Below are positions 1 through 9,260 of a stretch of DNA of 64,000 nucleotides, in pieces. The notes under the pieces were generated by a model, which was not told the origin of the DNA, searched no databases, and saw only the letters and a program-made list of their open reading frames with translations. A program made the translations under genes and the position numbers. The stretch is taken from contig NZ_CP023699.1 of assembly GCF_008704495.1 (NCBI RefSeq), forward strand, positions 8,184,001-8,248,000. Reading direction: 5' to 3'. Numbering within the stretch: the stretch's first letter is position 1; each line of letters opens with the position of its first letter. The stretch is from Streptomyces kanamyceticus (GTDB taxonomy: Bacteria > Actinomycetota > Actinomycetes > Streptomycetales > Streptomycetaceae).

Positions 1-2
1 AC

Positions 3-347
3 AAGGTCGACCAGGTGCTCAGCAACCTGATCGAAAATGCGGTGCGGCACGGCGAGGGAACCGTCACCATCGACGTGGCGCCCTTCTCGTCACCGCGCGA
101 GCGGGGCGGCGCCGAGACCGCCGTGACCGTGAGCGACGAGGGTCCCGGCATTCCGGAGGAATCCATGGGCCGCGTCTTCACCCGCTTCTGGCGGGGCAGC
201 AAGCGCGGCGGGACAGGACTGGGTCTTTACATCGTGAAGGGCATCGTGGAAGCGCACGGCGGGTCGATCACCGTCGGCCGTGCCCCCGGCGGCGGTGCCC
301 AGTTCCGATTTACGTTGCCCGTGGGCACTCCGGCGTATCTTCTCTGA
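3..347 (+). CDS. Sensor histidine kinase, C-terminal end (5' truncated by window)
   Basis: This is the last ~114 residues of a two-component sensor kinase; the rest lies outside the window. What is visible is the ATP-binding (HATPase_c) domain: N box LSNLIENAVRHG at the window edge, G1 box VSDEGPGIP, F box VFTRFW and G2 box GGTGLGLYIVKGIVEAHGG, followed by the usual final strand and a short tail. The kinase would phosphorylate a response regulator encoded upstream; stimulus and partner cannot be inferred. A probable promoter and a hairpin separate it from pheS, so it is likely not part of the pheST operon. Domain assignment is firm. Confidence 0.9.
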   Translation, partial: KVDQVLSNLIENAVRHGEGTVTIDVAPFSSPRERGGAETAVTVSDEGPGIPEESMGRVFTRFWRGSKRGGTGLGLYIVKGIVEAHGGSITVGRAPGGGAQFRFTLPVGTPAYLL

Positions 348-373
348 TCCGCCCGAGCACCGCCCGCGGGCTC

Positions 374-400
374 TTTCACCTGCGTCACCCCCGTTAGACT
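374..400 (+). promoter_or_regulatory. Candidate pheST promoter
   Basis: A good -10 hexamer TAGACT lies at 395-400. The -35 is poor (TTTCAC at 374-379, 15-bp spacer). Transcription would begin near 406-408, placing the hairpin at 420-463 in the 5' leader of pheST. The call rests mainly on the -10 and the intergenic position. Confidence 0.35.
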
Positions 401-419
401 CGATCCTTGGCACGTTTGC

Positions 420-463
420 GTCCCCGTATGTGGACGATTCGTCTCCGAGTCGTAGACGGGGAC
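420..463 (+). promoter_or_regulatory. Stem-loop in the pheST leader
   Basis: Perfect 8-bp outer arms GTCCCCGT (420-427) and ACGGGGAC (456-463) enclose an inner helix GATTCG/CGAGTC (one G-U pair) around a TCTC loop. It starts about 13 nt downstream of the predicted transcription start and ends 33 nt before the pheS start codon. It could be an attenuator, a mRNA-stabilising hairpin or a protein site. There is no U-run after it, so it is not a classical intrinsic terminator, and I recognise no T-box conserved sequence. Confidence 0.45.
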
Positions 464-496
464 CATCAGCCAAGCCAACCGGAAGCACGGGAAGAG

Positions 497-1627
497 ATGT
501 CCGCACCGAACAAGTCGTACGACCCTGTCGAGGTCGAGGCACTGAAACCTGAAGAGATCGAGCGCATGCGGGACGAGGCGCTGGCCGCCTTCACCGCCGC
601 CGACTCCCTCGACGCGCTCCAGGAGGCCAAGGTCGCGCACACCGGCGGCACCTCGCCGCTGGCGCTGGCCAACCGCGAGATCGGCGCGCTGCCCCCGCAG
701 GCCAAGGCCGAGGCCGGCAAGCGCGTCGGCATGGCGCGCGGCGCCGTGAGCAAGGCGCTCGCGGCCCGCCAGAGCGAGCTCGAGGCCGAGCGCGACGCCC
801 GCGTCCTGGTCGAGGAGGCGGTCGACGTCACGCTGCCGTACGACCGCACGCCCGCGGGCGCCCGGCACCCGCTGACCACGATGATGGAGCGCGTCGCCGA
901 CGTCTTCGTCTCGATGGGCTACGAGGTCGCCGAGGGCCCCGAGGTCGAGGCGGAGTGGTTCAACTTCGACGCCCTCAACTTCACCCCGGACCACCCGGCC
1001 CGGCAGATGCAGGACACCTTCTTCGTCCAGGGGCCCGAGGGCGCCCAGGGCGACGAATCCGGTGTCGTGCTGCGCACGCACACCTCGCCCGTGCAGGCCC
1101 GTGCGCTCATCGAGCGCCGCGAGCCGCCGGTCTACATCGTCTGCCCCGGCCGCGTGTACCGCACGGACGAGCTGGACGCGACGCACACCCCGGTCTTCCA
1201 CCAGATCGAGCTGCTCGCCGTCGACGAGGGCCTGACCATGGCCGACCTCAAGGGCACCCTCGACCACATGGTCCAGGCGCTCTTCGGACCGGACATGAAG
1301 ACCCGGCTGCGGCCGAACTACTTCCCGTTCACCGAGCCGTCCGCCGAGATGGACATGGTCTGTTACGTGTGCCGCGGCGAGTCCGTCGGCAACCCCGACC
1401 GCCCCTGCCGCACCTGCGGCAGCGAGGGCTGGATCGAGCTCGGCGGCTGCGGCATGGTCAACCCCAAGGTGCTCACCGCCTGCGGCGTCGACCCCCAGAA
1501 GTACAGCGGATTCGCCTTCGGGTTCGGCATCGAGCGAATGCTGATGTTCCGCCACAACGTCGAAGACATGCGAGACATGGTCGAGGGTGACGTCAGGTTC
1601 ACCCGGCCGTTCGGGATGGAGATCTGA
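497..1627 (+). CDS. pheS: Phenylalanyl-tRNA synthetase alpha subunit
   Basis: Catalytic subunit of the (alpha-beta)2 class II synthetase that charges tRNA-Phe with phenylalanine in the cytoplasm. The 376-residue product has the usual PheS layout: an N-terminal helical coiled-coil arm (~1-105) that contacts tRNA, then the aminoacylation core. Motif 2 follows [11 protein letters not shown] (~190) and motif 3 is GFGIERMLM (~342-350). The ATG at 497 is chosen because it has a GGGAAGAG ribosome site and begins [10 protein letters not shown]; the frame is open upstream to 407 but that would read through the leader hairpin. It overlaps pheT by one base (TGATG), so the subunits are translationally coupled. 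Confidence 0.97.
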   Translation: MSAPNKSYDPVEVEALKPEEIERMRDEALAAFTAADSLDALQEAKVAHTGGTSPLALANREIGALPPQAKAEAGKRVGMARGAVSKALAARQSELEAERDARVLVEEAVDVTLPYDRTPAGARHPLTTMMERVADVFVSMGYEVAEGPEVEAEWFNFDALNFTPDHPARQMQDTFFVQGPEGAQGDESGVVLRTHTSPVQARALIERREPPVYIVCPGRVYRTDELDATHTPVFHQIELLAVDEGLTMADLKGTLDHMVQALFGPDMKTRLRPNYFPFTEPSAEMDMVCYVCRGESVGNPDRPCRTCGSEGWIELGGCGMVNPKVLTACGVDPQKYSGFAFGFGIERMLMFRHNVEDMRDMVEGDVRFTRPFGMEI

Positions 1628-4140
1628 TGCGGGTCCCGCTTTCCTGGCTGCGGGAGTACGTCGACCTCCCCGCCACCGAGACCGGCCGTGACGTGCAGGC
1701 CAAGCTCATCGACGTCGGCCTGGAGGTCGAGACCGTCGAGCCGCTCGGCACCGGCCTCAAGGGCCCGCTCGTCGTGGGCAAGGTCCTCACCATCGAGGAG
1801 CTGGAGGGCTTCAAGAAGCCCATCCGCTTCTGCACCGTCGACGTCGGCACCGCCAACGGCACCGGCGAACCGCAGGAGATCGTCTGCGGCGCCCGGAACT
1901 TCGCCGTCGGCGACAAGGTCGTCGTGGTCCTGCCCGGCGCCGTCCTGCCCGGCGACTTCGCCATCGCCGCGCGCAAGACGTACGGCAAGACCTCGCACGG
2001 CATGATCTGCTCCGGCGACGAGCTCGGCATGGGCGACGACGGCAGCGGCGGCATCATCGTCCTGCCGCCCGAGCACGAGGCGGGCACCGACGCCATCGAG
2101 CTGCTCGAACTGGTCGACGAGGTCCTGGACATCGCCGTCACGCCCGACCGCGGCTACGCGCTCTCGATGCGCGGCGTCGCCCGCGAGACCGCCATCGCGT
2201 ACGGCCTGCCGCTGCGCGACCCGGCGCTCCTGGACGTGCCCGCGCCGAATTCCTACGGCTACCCCGTCAAGATCAGCGACCCGCGCGGCTGCGACCGCTT
2301 CACCGCGCGCACCGTCACCGGGCTTCAGCCCGAGACCCGCTCGCCGATCTGGCTCAAGCGCCGCCTGCAGAAGGCGGGCATGCGCCCCATCTCGCTGGCC
2401 GTCGACATCACCAACTACGTGATGCTGGAGCTCGGCCAGCCCCTGCACGCCTACGACCGCTCCCGCATCCAGGGGACGATCGGCGTGCGCAGGGCCGAGC
2501 AGGGCGAGAAGTTCACGACGCTCGACGGCGCCAAGCGCGTCCTGGACGCCGAGGACCTGGTCATCACCGACGACCGCGGGCCGATCGGCCTCGCCGGTGT
2601 CATGGGCGGCGCGAACACCGAGATCGCGGACGACGAGGACGAGGCCGGTGTGACCACCGACGTCGTCATCGAGGCCGCGCACTTCGACGCGCTCTCCATC
2701 GCCCGCACCGCGCGCCGCCACAAGCTGGGCTCGGAGGCCGCCAAGCGCTTCGAGCGCGGCGTCGACCCGCAGGCCGCGTCCGCCGCGGCGCAGCGCACCG
2801 TCGACCTGCTCGTGCTGCTCGCGGGCGGCACCGCCGAGGCCGGTGTCACCGAGGTCATCGCCCCGTCCGCGCCGCGCACCATCGCGATGCCCGCCGACCA
2901 CCCGGACAAGGTCGCCGGTGTGGACTACGGCCGCGAGACCGTGGTGCGCCGCCTCCAGCAGGTCGGCTGCGACGTGTACGGCCAGGACGACCTGACCATC
3001 ACGGTGCCGTCCTGGCGCCCGGACCTCGCCGAGCCGAACGACCTCGCCGAAGAGGTCATCCGTCTCGAGGGATACGAGAACCTGCCCTCGACCCTGCCGA
3101 AGCCCCCCGCGGGCCGCGGCCTGACCGAGCGGCAGCGCACCCACCGCCGCGTCGGCCGCGCCCTCGCCGGGGCCGGGTACGTCGAGGCGCCGAGCTACCC
3201 CTTCATCGGCGAGGGCGTCTTCGACCAGCTGGGTCTCGAGAAGGACGACGCGAACCGCCGCGTGGTCAAGCTCGTCAACCCGCTCTCCGACGAAGAGCCC
3301 GCGCTCCGCACCACGCTGCTGCCGGGGCTGCTCCACGCCCTGCGCCGCAACGACGGCCGCGGCAGCCACGACCTCGCGCTCTTCGAGACGGGCCTGGTCT
3401 TCCACCCGCGCGAGGAGCTCAAGGTCGCGACGCGCCTGCGCGTCGACCAGCGGCCCACCGACGAGGAGATCGCCTCCCTCACCGAGGCGCTGCCCGTCCA
3501 GCCCCGGCACGCCGCCGTCGTCCTCGCGGGCGCCCGCGAGCAGGCCGGCTGGTGGGGCAAGGGCCGCCCGGCCGACTGGGCCGACGCCGTCGAGGCCGCG
3601 CGGACCATCGCCCGCGAGGCCGGTGTCGAACTCATCGTGGACCAGGGGCAGTACGGCCCCTGGCACCCCGGTCGTTGCGCCGAGCTGAAGGTCGTCATCG
3701 ACGGCGAGATCGTCTCCGTCGGGTACGCGGGCGAGCTGCACCCGCGCGTCGTCAAGGCGCTCGGGGTGCCCGCGCGGACCTGCGCCATGGAGCTCGACCT
3801 GGACCGCCTGGAGCAGGCCGCCGACGGTGTGCCGCGCGCGCCGCGGATCTCCGGCTTCCCGGTGGCCACCCAGGACGTCGCGCTCGTCGTCGACAAGGAG
3901 GTGCCGGCCGCCGTGGTCGAGTACTTCCTGAAGGGCGGCGCGGGTGAACTCCTGGAGTCCATCCGGCTGTTCGACGTCTTCGAGGGCGAGCAGGTCGGCG
4001 AGGGCAAGAAGTCCCTGGCGTACGCGCTGCGCTTCCGCGCGGCCGACCGCACGCTGACCGTCGACGAGGCGACGGCGGCCAGGGACGCCGCCGTCGCGCG
4101 CGCGGCCGAGGCCACGGGCGCGGTGCTGCGCGGAGCGTAG
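1627..4140 (+). CDS. pheT: Phenylalanyl-tRNA synthetase beta subunit
   Basis: Structural, editing and tRNA-binding partner of PheS; 837 residues, normal for bacterial PheT. Domains in order: N-terminal EMAP/tRNA-bind OB fold (~40-155, with VCGARNF), B3/B4 editing region containing the RFERGVDP segment, B5 DNA-binding-like fold, a catalytically inactive class II synthetase-like core (~480-700), and a C-terminal ferredoxin-like anticodon-binding domain (~745-837, [21 protein letters not shown]). Its ATG overlaps the pheS stop by one base. A hairpin terminator starts ~40 nt after the stop, so the operon appears to be pheST only. Confidence 0.97.
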   Translation: MRVPLSWLREYVDLPATETGRDVQAKLIDVGLEVETVEPLGTGLKGPLVVGKVLTIEELEGFKKPIRFCTVDVGTANGTGEPQEIVCGARNFAVGDKVVVVLPGAVLPGDFAIAARKTYGKTSHGMICSGDELGMGDDGSGGIIVLPPEHEAGTDAIELLELVDEVLDIAVTPDRGYALSMRGVARETAIAYGLPLRDPALLDVPAPNSYGYPVKISDPRGCDRFTARTVTGLQPETRSPIWLKRRLQKAGMRPISLAVDITNYVMLELGQPLHAYDRSRIQGTIGVRRAEQGEKFTTLDGAKRVLDAEDLVITDDRGPIGLAGVMGGANTEIADDEDEAGVTTDVVIEAAHFDALSIARTARRHKLGSEAAKRFERGVDPQAASAAAQRTVDLLVLLAGGTAEAGVTEVIAPSAPRTIAMPADHPDKVAGVDYGRETVVRRLQQVGCDVYGQDDLTITVPSWRPDLAEPNDLAEEVIRLEGYENLPSTLPKPPAGRGLTERQRTHRRVGRALAGAGYVEAPSYPFIGEGVFDQLGLEKDDANRRVVKLVNPLSDEEPALRTTLLPGLLHALRRNDGRGSHDLALFETGLVFHPREELKVATRLRVDQRPTDEEIASLTEALPVQPRHAAVVLAGAREQAGWWGKGRPADWADAVEAARTIAREAGVELIVDQGQYGPWHPGRCAELKVVIDGEIVSVGYAGELHPRVVKALGVPARTCAMELDLDRLEQAADGVPRAPRISGFPVATQDVALVVDKEVPAAVVEYFLKGGAGELLESIRLFDVFEGEQVGEGKKSLAYALRFRAADRTLTVDEATAARDAAVARAAEATGAVLRGA

Positions 4141-4181
4141 TCACCACCCGTAGGCGAGAACAGGCGCACAAGGGGCGCAAA

Positions 4182-4215
4182 GAGGGGCTTATCCGGACCG
4201 CCGGGTGAGCCCCTC
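4182..4215 (+). terminator. Hairpin terminator after pheST
   Basis: GAGGGGCT (4182-4189) pairs with AGCCCCTC (4208-4215); inside, after one mismatch, ATCCGG pairs with CCGGGT around ACCG. No U-tract follows, as is usual in Streptomyces. A second small stem CACTC/GAGTG (4215-4228) abuts it. Confidence 0.65.
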
Positions 4216-4333
4216 ACTCGTTTGAGTGACAAGTCCTTTCACTCTGGCCCGATGGGCCCATGCGGTCGACAGAATCAATCCGGCCGTAGGCGCCGGCCTG
4301 CTCGCTGAACAGGGCCTTAGGGGGGCCGTCGGC

Positions 4334-5479
4334 ATGATCCGTAGCAAGGCTGGGGTTCCCTCCCGGACGAGGCTCCGGGCGAGGGTGCGGGCGAGGGTGC
4401 GGAACAGGGCACCCCGAGCAGTGGCCCGGTTGCCGCGCCGGGCCGAGGGGCAGCGGGCCGGGCGCGCGCTCTCCCTGGGCCTGCCGACCATATGGGGAGC
4501 CTTCGCCATCACGTACAAACTGGCCTGCCCGCTCGCGCAGCAGGACGGCATGGGCGCGCGCATCGTCAGCAGCGCCGTCTTCTTCGCCGTCGGCACCGGA
4601 CTGATATTGCACGTACGCCGCGCGCTGCTCAGGGAGTTGCGGCAGATCCGCGAGGTCGCGGGCGCCGCCCAGAACGTACTGCTCAGGCCGCTGCCACCGC
4701 GTATCGAGGGGCTCGCGCTCGCCGCCGGACGGCTCTCCGCCTCGCGCGGCGCCTCCGTCGGGGGCGATCTCTACGAGGTGGCCGCCACCGACCACGGGGT
4801 CCGCGTGATCATGGGCGATGTGCGCGGTCACGGCCTCGGAGCCCTGGCCACCGTCGCCGCCGTCCTCGGCAGCTTCCGCGAGGCCGCGCACGACGAGGCC
4901 GAACTGCCGCAGGTGCTGCGGCGGTTGGAGCGGGCGATGGGACGTCATTTGCGGGAGCGCTCCCGCGCCGAGCACCCGGCGAGCGGCGGGGCGGCGCCGG
5001 ACAGCCCGCTGGCCGAGGAGTTCGTCACCGTACTGCTCCTGGAGATCGACCAGGACGGCGAGATCTCGGCGCTCAACTGCGGCCACCCCTGGCCCCATCT
5101 GCTGAGCGGTCAGGCGCGGCCCCTGACGGATCGCGATCCGCTGCCGCCGCTCGGCCCGTTCCCGCTCCCCGCCGAGCTGAACGTGCTGCGGTGCGGCCGA
5201 CTGCTGCCGGGCCAGGCGCTCGTCCTGCACACGGACGGCATGGAGGACGCGCGAGACGCGAGGGGGGCGTTCTTTCCGCTGCGGGACGAGCTGACCGAGG
5301 CCGCCCGTGTCCCACCGGTCTCGCCGCAGTCCCTGATCCGCTCGGTCTACGCCGAACTCCTGCGGCACACCGGGAAGTCGCCGTCCGACGACGCCGCGCT
5401 GCTCGTCCTGCGCAACGACCGCAAGAGAGTCCCCCTCCAGTACCCGGAGTCCGGGTGCAGGGCCGGAACCATGAGCTGA
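4334..5479 (+). CDS. Membrane-anchored PP2C/SpoIIE-type protein phosphatase
   Basis: Probable Mn/Mg-dependent serine/threonine phosphatase of the RsbU/SpoIIE type, which typically dephosphorylates anti-anti-sigma factors. With this start it is 381 residues: a basic Arg-rich N-terminus, two hydrophobic segments (~46-68 and ~76-93, including IVSSAVFFAVGTGLILHV), then the phosphatase domain (~115-370). Metal-binding motifs are intact: VGGDLYE, GDVRGHG, CGHPWP, LHTDGMED and SDDAALLVL. The ATG at 4334 is preferred because AGGGGGG lies 8 nt before it; an in-frame GTG at 4226 would add 36 residues but sits against the pheST terminator. It stands alone with no adjacent sigma/anti-sigma genes, so the substrate is unknown. 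Confidence 0.85.
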   Translation: MIRSKAGVPSRTRLRARVRARVRNRAPRAVARLPRRAEGQRAGRALSLGLPTIWGAFAITYKLACPLAQQDGMGARIVSSAVFFAVGTGLILHVRRALLRELRQIREVAGAAQNVLLRPLPPRIEGLALAAGRLSASRGASVGGDLYEVAATDHGVRVIMGDVRGHGLGALATVAAVLGSFREAAHDEAELPQVLRRLERAMGRHLRERSRAEHPASGGAAPDSPLAEEFVTVLLLEIDQDGEISALNCGHPWPHLLSGQARPLTDRDPLPPLGPFPLPAELNVLRCGRLLPGQALVLHTDGMEDARDARGAFFPLRDELTEAARVPPVSPQSLIRSVYAELLRHTGKSPSDDAALLVLRNDRKRVPLQYPESGCRAGTMS

Positions 5480-5698
5480 GCCCGTGCGGGAAGGTGCGCC
5501 CGGAGGTCGGACTGCGCCGACCGCCCCGCCATGGAGTTGTCGGGCAGACGGCGGGACGGACGGCGCCTGTGAGGGCCGCCGCGCTGTACGAGGGGGAACC
5601 GGCGGCCCGGCCGGCCTCCTTAACTGATGAGGCATCTCAGTCAAGCGATCCCACCCCGCACGCGGCAGAGCGCACACCCCCCGGATCCGGGCACTCCG

Positions 5699-5715
5699 TT
5701 CACACCCCGTGTGAA
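5699..5715. promoter_or_regulatory. Inverted repeat upstream of the NsdA-like gene
   Basis: TTCACAC-CCC-GTGTGAA is a perfect 7+7 bp inverted repeat in the 282-bp gap 5480-5761, 46 bp before the start codon at 5762. A TAATCT hexamer at 5727-5732 could be the -10, which would put the repeat in the spacer/-35 region. A repressor or autoregulatory site is the simplest reading. I see nothing else structured in the gap. Confidence 0.45.
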
Positions 5716-5761
5716 GCCGCCTCCACTAATCTGAACAGCACCGAGCCACCGGAGGGCATCC

Positions 5762-7111
5762 ATGCAGCCCAACACCCTGCTCGACGCGATTCTCGACGAA
5801 GCAGGCGTCTCCCACGCGGGACTTGCCGCACACGTGAACCAGGCGGGCAAGGCAAGAGGTCTCGCACTGCGGTACGAACACACCGCGGTGGCACGCTGGT
5901 TGAAGGGCCAGCGGCCGCGCGGGCAGGTCCCCGACCTGATCTGCGAGGTGCTCGCCGCCCGGCTGCAGCGGCAGGTCACCCTCGACGACATCGGCCTCGG
6001 TGTGCCGGGGCTGCCCGCGGCCCGCCTCGGCTCGGCGTCCTCCACGTTGTCCGGCTTCGTCGAGCGCGCCACGGCCCTGTGGCGTTCCGACGAACAGCAG
6101 CGTCCGCACCTGCTCGGGGCGCCCGCCGTCACCGGCACCCCCGCCGTGATGCCGGTCTGGGAGTGGGAGAACCCGCCCGAGGACGTCGACGTGTCCCGCG
6201 GCGGACGGCACCCCGTCAGTACGGCCGACATCGAGATGATGCGCGCCGCCCGCGCCCACTACGAGCAGATGTACCGCAAGACCGGCGGCATCGCGACGCG
6301 CACCCGCATCGTCGGCTTCCTCAACGCCGAGGCGGCGCCCCTGCTGAGGGGCAGCTACACCGACGAGATGGGCCGCCAACTGCACCGCTCGACGGGCGGG
6401 TTGGTCGCGATAGCGGGGATCTGCGCCTACGACTCCGACGCGCACGGCCTCGCCCAGCGCTACTTCCACCAGGCGCTGCGCCTCGCGAAGGCCAGCGGGG
6501 ACAGAGGACTCGGGGGGTACGTCATCGCCCTCCTGGTCAACCAGTCGCTGTTCATGCGCGAATACCGCCAGGCCGTCGCGTTCGCCGAGGCGGCGCTGCG
6601 GGCCGCGGGCCGGGACCTCACCCCGGCGCTCGCCTCCGACCTGTACGCGATGCAGGCCAAGGCGTACGCGCATCTGGGCGACGGCAGGAGCGCGCTGTCC
6701 TGCATCCGGCGTGCGGAGGCCGCGGCCGACCGGATCCTGCGCGGCCGGGAGCCGGACGAGACGGGCTATGTCCAGCCCGGCCTGGTCAACGTGCAGGTGG
6801 CGGAGGCACTGCTCAGCCTCGGAGATCTGACCAGCGCCCGCGAGCACGCGGCGGCGGCGGTGGACACTCCGGCGCACGACCGGGGCAGGGTCCACCGGCT
6901 CGCCATGCTCAGCCAGATCGAACTGCGCCAGGGCAACACCGACGAGGCGGTGGCCACCGCGGTGGAAATGGCGGAACAGGCACGGGGGATGGAGTCGCAG
7001 CGGCTGCGCGACCGGCTGCGCGCGGTGCGCGAGCACCTGGTGCGCAGCGACTGTGCGGGGACTGCCGAGGCGGCCGAACTCATCGACGGGGCACTGCGCG
7101 TCCCGCTGTAG
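5762..7111 (+). CDS. NsdA-like TPR regulator with N-terminal HTH-like region
   Basis: A 449-residue protein resembling the Streptomyces NsdA/sporulation-regulator family, whose founding member represses differentiation and antibiotic production. Residues ~1-75 look like a divergent XRE-type DNA-binding region (LLDAILDEAGVSHAGLAAHV, then HTAVARWLKGQRPRGQVPDL). The rest is helical repeats of TPR type (~200-430), for example GYVIALLVNQSLFMREYRQA and RVHRLAMLSQIELRQGNTDE. The start is supported by GGAGGGC 6-11 nt upstream of the ATG. It is monocistronic between a phosphatase and a Nudix gene. Family assignment is from recognition; which NsdA paralogue it matches is not determined. Confidence 0.75.
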   Translation: MQPNTLLDAILDEAGVSHAGLAAHVNQAGKARGLALRYEHTAVARWLKGQRPRGQVPDLICEVLAARLQRQVTLDDIGLGVPGLPAARLGSASSTLSGFVERATALWRSDEQQRPHLLGAPAVTGTPAVMPVWEWENPPEDVDVSRGGRHPVSTADIEMMRAARAHYEQMYRKTGGIATRTRIVGFLNAEAAPLLRGSYTDEMGRQLHRSTGGLVAIAGICAYDSDAHGLAQRYFHQALRLAKASGDRGLGGYVIALLVNQSLFMREYRQAVAFAEAALRAAGRDLTPALASDLYAMQAKAYAHLGDGRSALSCIRRAEAAADRILRGREPDETGYVQPGLVNVQVAEALLSLGDLTSAREHAAAAVDTPAHDRGRVHRLAMLSQIELRQGNTDEAVATAVEMAEQARGMESQRLRDRLRAVREHLVRSDCAGTAEAAELIDGALRVPL

Positions 7112-7132
7112 TGCGCTGGTGACACGCGTCGT

Positions 7133-7150
7133 ACGCCGCACCGACGGCGT
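7133..7150 (+). terminator. Small hairpin after the NsdA-like gene
   Basis: ACGCCG-CACCGA-CGGCGT forms a 6-bp stem 22 nt after the stop at 7111. It is the only hairpin before the Nudix gene; weak, with no U-run. Confidence 0.3.
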
Positions 7151-7220
7151 TGTGCACACTCTGCTCTGAGAATCCTCCTGCTGCGATATTGCCATCTATT
7201 CGGCGGAAGGTGGCAGAACC

Positions 7221-7763
7221 GTGCAGTGGACGAAGCAGAGCGAACAAACTGTGTATGGAAACCGATGGTTCACGGTCAATCTCGCAGATGTCGAGCTGCC
7301 GAACGGCCGGCATCTCGACCACTTCCTCATACGGATGCGGCCCGTGGCCGTGGCCACCGTCGTCAACGACGCCAATGAAGTGCTGCTGCTCTGGCGGCAC
7401 CGCTTCATCACCGACAGCTGGGGCTGGGAGCTCGCGGCAGGCGTCGTCGAGGACGGCGAGGACATCGCGTACGCGGCGGCACGCGAAATGGAGGAGGAGA
7501 CCGGCTGGCGGCCGGGCCCGCTGCGGCACCTGATGAGCGTCGAGCCCTCGAACGGGCTCACCGACGCCCGGCACCACATCTACTGGTCCGACGAAGGGAC
7601 CTACATCGGCCACCCCGAGGACGACTTCGAGTCGGACCGCCGCGAGTGGGTCCCGCTCAAGCTCGTCCCCGACATGGTGGCGCGCGGGGAGGTCCCGGCC
7701 GCCAACATGGCCGCGGCGCTTCTCCTCCTCCATCATGTCCGTCTCGGCCAGGACGCGCGCTAG
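7221..7763 (+). CDS. Nudix hydrolase
   Basis: A 180-residue Nudix-fold pyrophosphohydrolase. Residues 74-95 fit the Nudix box G-x5-E-x7-R-E-x2-E-E-x-G exactly (G74, E80, R88, E89, E92, E93, G95), the Mg-binding catalytic loop. The N-terminal part (VYGNRWFTVNLADVELPNGR) and LWRHRFITDSWGWELAAG resemble ADP-ribose/nucleotide-sugar pyrophosphatases; the true substrate is not known. GTG at 7221 is chosen for the upstream AAGGTGG. Its TAG stop shares the palindrome CTAG (7760-7763) with the stop of the convergent gene on the other strand. Confidence 0.9.
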   Translation: MQWTKQSEQTVYGNRWFTVNLADVELPNGRHLDHFLIRMRPVAVATVVNDANEVLLLWRHRFITDSWGWELAAGVVEDGEDIAYAAAREMEEETGWRPGPLRHLMSVEPSNGLTDARHHIYWSDEGTYIGHPEDDFESDRREWVPLKLVPDMVARGEVPAANMAAALLLLHHVRLGQDAR

Positions 7764-8017
7764 CGGCCGAGGGCCTGCCAGACCGCCACGGCGAGTGCCG
7801 CGACCGCCGCGAGAGCGACGATCGTGGGCAGGGGCCAGCGCGTGTGTTCCAGGGCGGCGACCCGGGTCTCCAGGGCCTCCACGTTCTTGGCGGTCTGTTC
7901 GTCGTGCTGAGTGAGCAACGCCAGCCGTCCGTCGACGCGGGCCAATCCCACGTCCTGGCTACGGCGTAACTCGGCGACTTCTTCCGGGACCACGGCAATC
8001 TCGCCGTCGGTGGTCAC
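7760..8017 (-). CDS. Small membrane-anchored coiled-coil protein
   Basis: No known family recognised. With a GTG start at 8017 the product is 85 residues. Residues ~5-60 are charged and heptad-like (EEVAELRRSQDVGLARVDGR, EALETRVAALEH), and the C-terminus is one transmembrane helix (LPTIVALAAVAALAVAVWQAL) ending in GR. It is therefore a tail-anchored protein with a cytoplasmic coiled coil. The start is chosen because GAGAGGAG lies 7-8 nt upstream on this strand; the frame is open to 8062. It converges on the Nudix gene with a 4-bp overlap of the stop codons. Confidence 0.65.
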   Translation of the reverse strand: MTTDGEIAVVPEEVAELRRSQDVGLARVDGRLALLTQHDEQTAKNVEALETRVAALEHTRWPLPTIVALAAVAALAVAVWQALGR

Positions 8018-8148
8018 GAGTCCACTCCTCTCTGTAGTGGCGCGTCCCCCCTTCATCCGCACAGGAAGTCAACTCGCCTGGTGGGCAAGGCGGGAGAGTG
8101 TGCGAAGGGCATATGCGAGCCCATTGCGCACACGGTGTGTGAACGCCG

Positions 8149-8180
8149 CGGGCCCGGCACTCGTAGGAGTGCCGGGCCCG
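8149..8180 (-). terminator. Strong hairpin terminator of the hydroxybutyryl-CoA dehydrogenase gene
   Basis: A perfect 14-bp stem (8149-8162 with 8167-8180, arm CGGGCCCGGCACTC) around the loop GTAG, 38 bp downstream of the minus-strand stop at 8219. Confidence 0.8.
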
Positions 8181-8218
8181 TGTGTGACGGAGAGTGAGAT
8201 CCGTCGGGGTGCCTGTCG

Positions 8219-9091
8219 TCAGGCGTACGTGTAGAAGCCGGAGCTGGACTTGCGGCCCAGGCGGCCCGCGTCGACCATCCGCTGGAGCAGCGGGGGAGCG
8301 GCGTACAGCGGCTCCTTGTACTCGGCGTACATCGAGTCGGCGACCGAGGCGACCGTGTCGAGGCCGATCAGGTCGGCGAGCTTGAGCGGGCCCATCGGGT
8401 GGGCGCAGCCCATCTCCATGCCGTTGTCGATGTCCTCGCGCGAGGCGATGCCCGACTCGAACATCCGGATCGCGGAGAGCAGATAGGGGATGAGGAGCGC
8501 GTTGACCACGAAGCCCGAGCGGTCCTGGGCACGGATCGCGTGCTTGCCGAGGATCTTCTCGACCATGACCTGGGCACGGCTGATGGTGCCCTCGGACGTG
8601 GTGAGGGCCGGGATCAGCTCGACGAGCTGCTGCACCGGCGCCGGGTTGAAGAAGTGGATGCCGATGACCTGGTCGGGACGGGACGTCGCGACGGCCAGCT
8701 TCACCAGCGGGATGGAGGAGGTGTTGGAGGCGAGGATCGCGTCCTGCCGGGTCACCACCTGGTCGAGCACCTGGAAGATCTCGGTCTTGACCTGCTCGTT
8801 CTCCACCACGGCCTCGATGACCAGGTCACGGTCGGAGAACTCGCCGAGGTCGGTGGTGTAGCTGAGGCGGGCCAGCGTGGCGTCGCGCTCCTCCTCGGAG
8901 ATCTTGCCGCGCTCGGCCGCCTTGGAGAGGGAGTTGTACAGCCGGGTACGGCCGATCTCCAGGGCCTCGCCGGTGGTCTCCGCGACCTTCACGTCCAGTC
9001 CTGAGCGGGCGCAGACCTCTGCGATTCCGGCGCCCATCTGCCCACAGCCCACCACTCCGACGCGTGCGATATCGGTCATGGAGTCGGTCAC
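8219..9091 (-). CDS. 3-hydroxybutyryl-CoA dehydrogenase
   Basis: NAD(P)-dependent oxidoreductase interconverting acetoacetyl-CoA and 3-hydroxybutyryl-CoA, with roles in fatty acid/butyrate metabolism and extender-unit supply. The Rossmann fold begins VGVVGCGQMGAGIAEVCAR; IGIHFFNPAP carries the catalytic His of the HAD family; the C-terminal helical domain starts near DRSGFVVNALLIPYLLSAIR and ends SSSGFYTYA. Two starts compete: GTG 9091 (290 residues, AAAGG 6 nt upstream) and ATG 9079 (286 residues, weaker GAGGTG site); I use 9091. It is monocistronic, with a strong terminator downstream and divergent from the secreted hydrolase gene. Confidence 0.93.
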   Translation of the reverse strand: MTDSMTDIARVGVVGCGQMGAGIAEVCARSGLDVKVAETTGEALEIGRTRLYNSLSKAAERGKISEEERDATLARLSYTTDLGEFSDRDLVIEAVVENEQVKTEIFQVLDQVVTRQDAILASNTSSIPLVKLAVATSRPDQVIGIHFFNPAPVQQLVELIPALTTSEGTISRAQVMVEKILGKHAIRAQDRSGFVVNALLIPYLLSAIRMFESGIASREDIDNGMEMGCAHPMGPLKLADLIGLDTVASVADSMYAEYKEPLYAAPPLLQRMVDAGRLGRKSSSGFYTYA

Positions 9092-9260
9092 CTCGTGCCT
9101 TTCGCTGATCAACGGGGCAGGCAGGCCCCCCGTACGGATTCGGTGCCTGCCTCGGCCGTGAACGTTACTCCGCAACGGCGGGTGCATGGCGGGCCGGGTC
9201 GGGCATGCTGTGCGCATCGGCAAGGGGTGCCGGTGTACGGCGAGCTCTGGGGGTGGACTG

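Noticed and set aside
348..496. T-box riboswitch before pheS
   Set aside because: A hairpin is present, but I see no conserved T-box core (for example AGGGTGGNACCGCG) or antiterminator pairing, and T-boxes are rare in this position in Actinobacteria.
1363..3741. 792-codon minus-strand frame opposite pheT
   Set aside because: Shadow of the pheT reading frame; composition bias only.
5073..5315. 80-codon minus-strand ORF and other short ORFs inside genes
   Set aside because: Arg/Ala/Pro-rich antisense or frame-shifted shadows without ribosome sites or family similarity.
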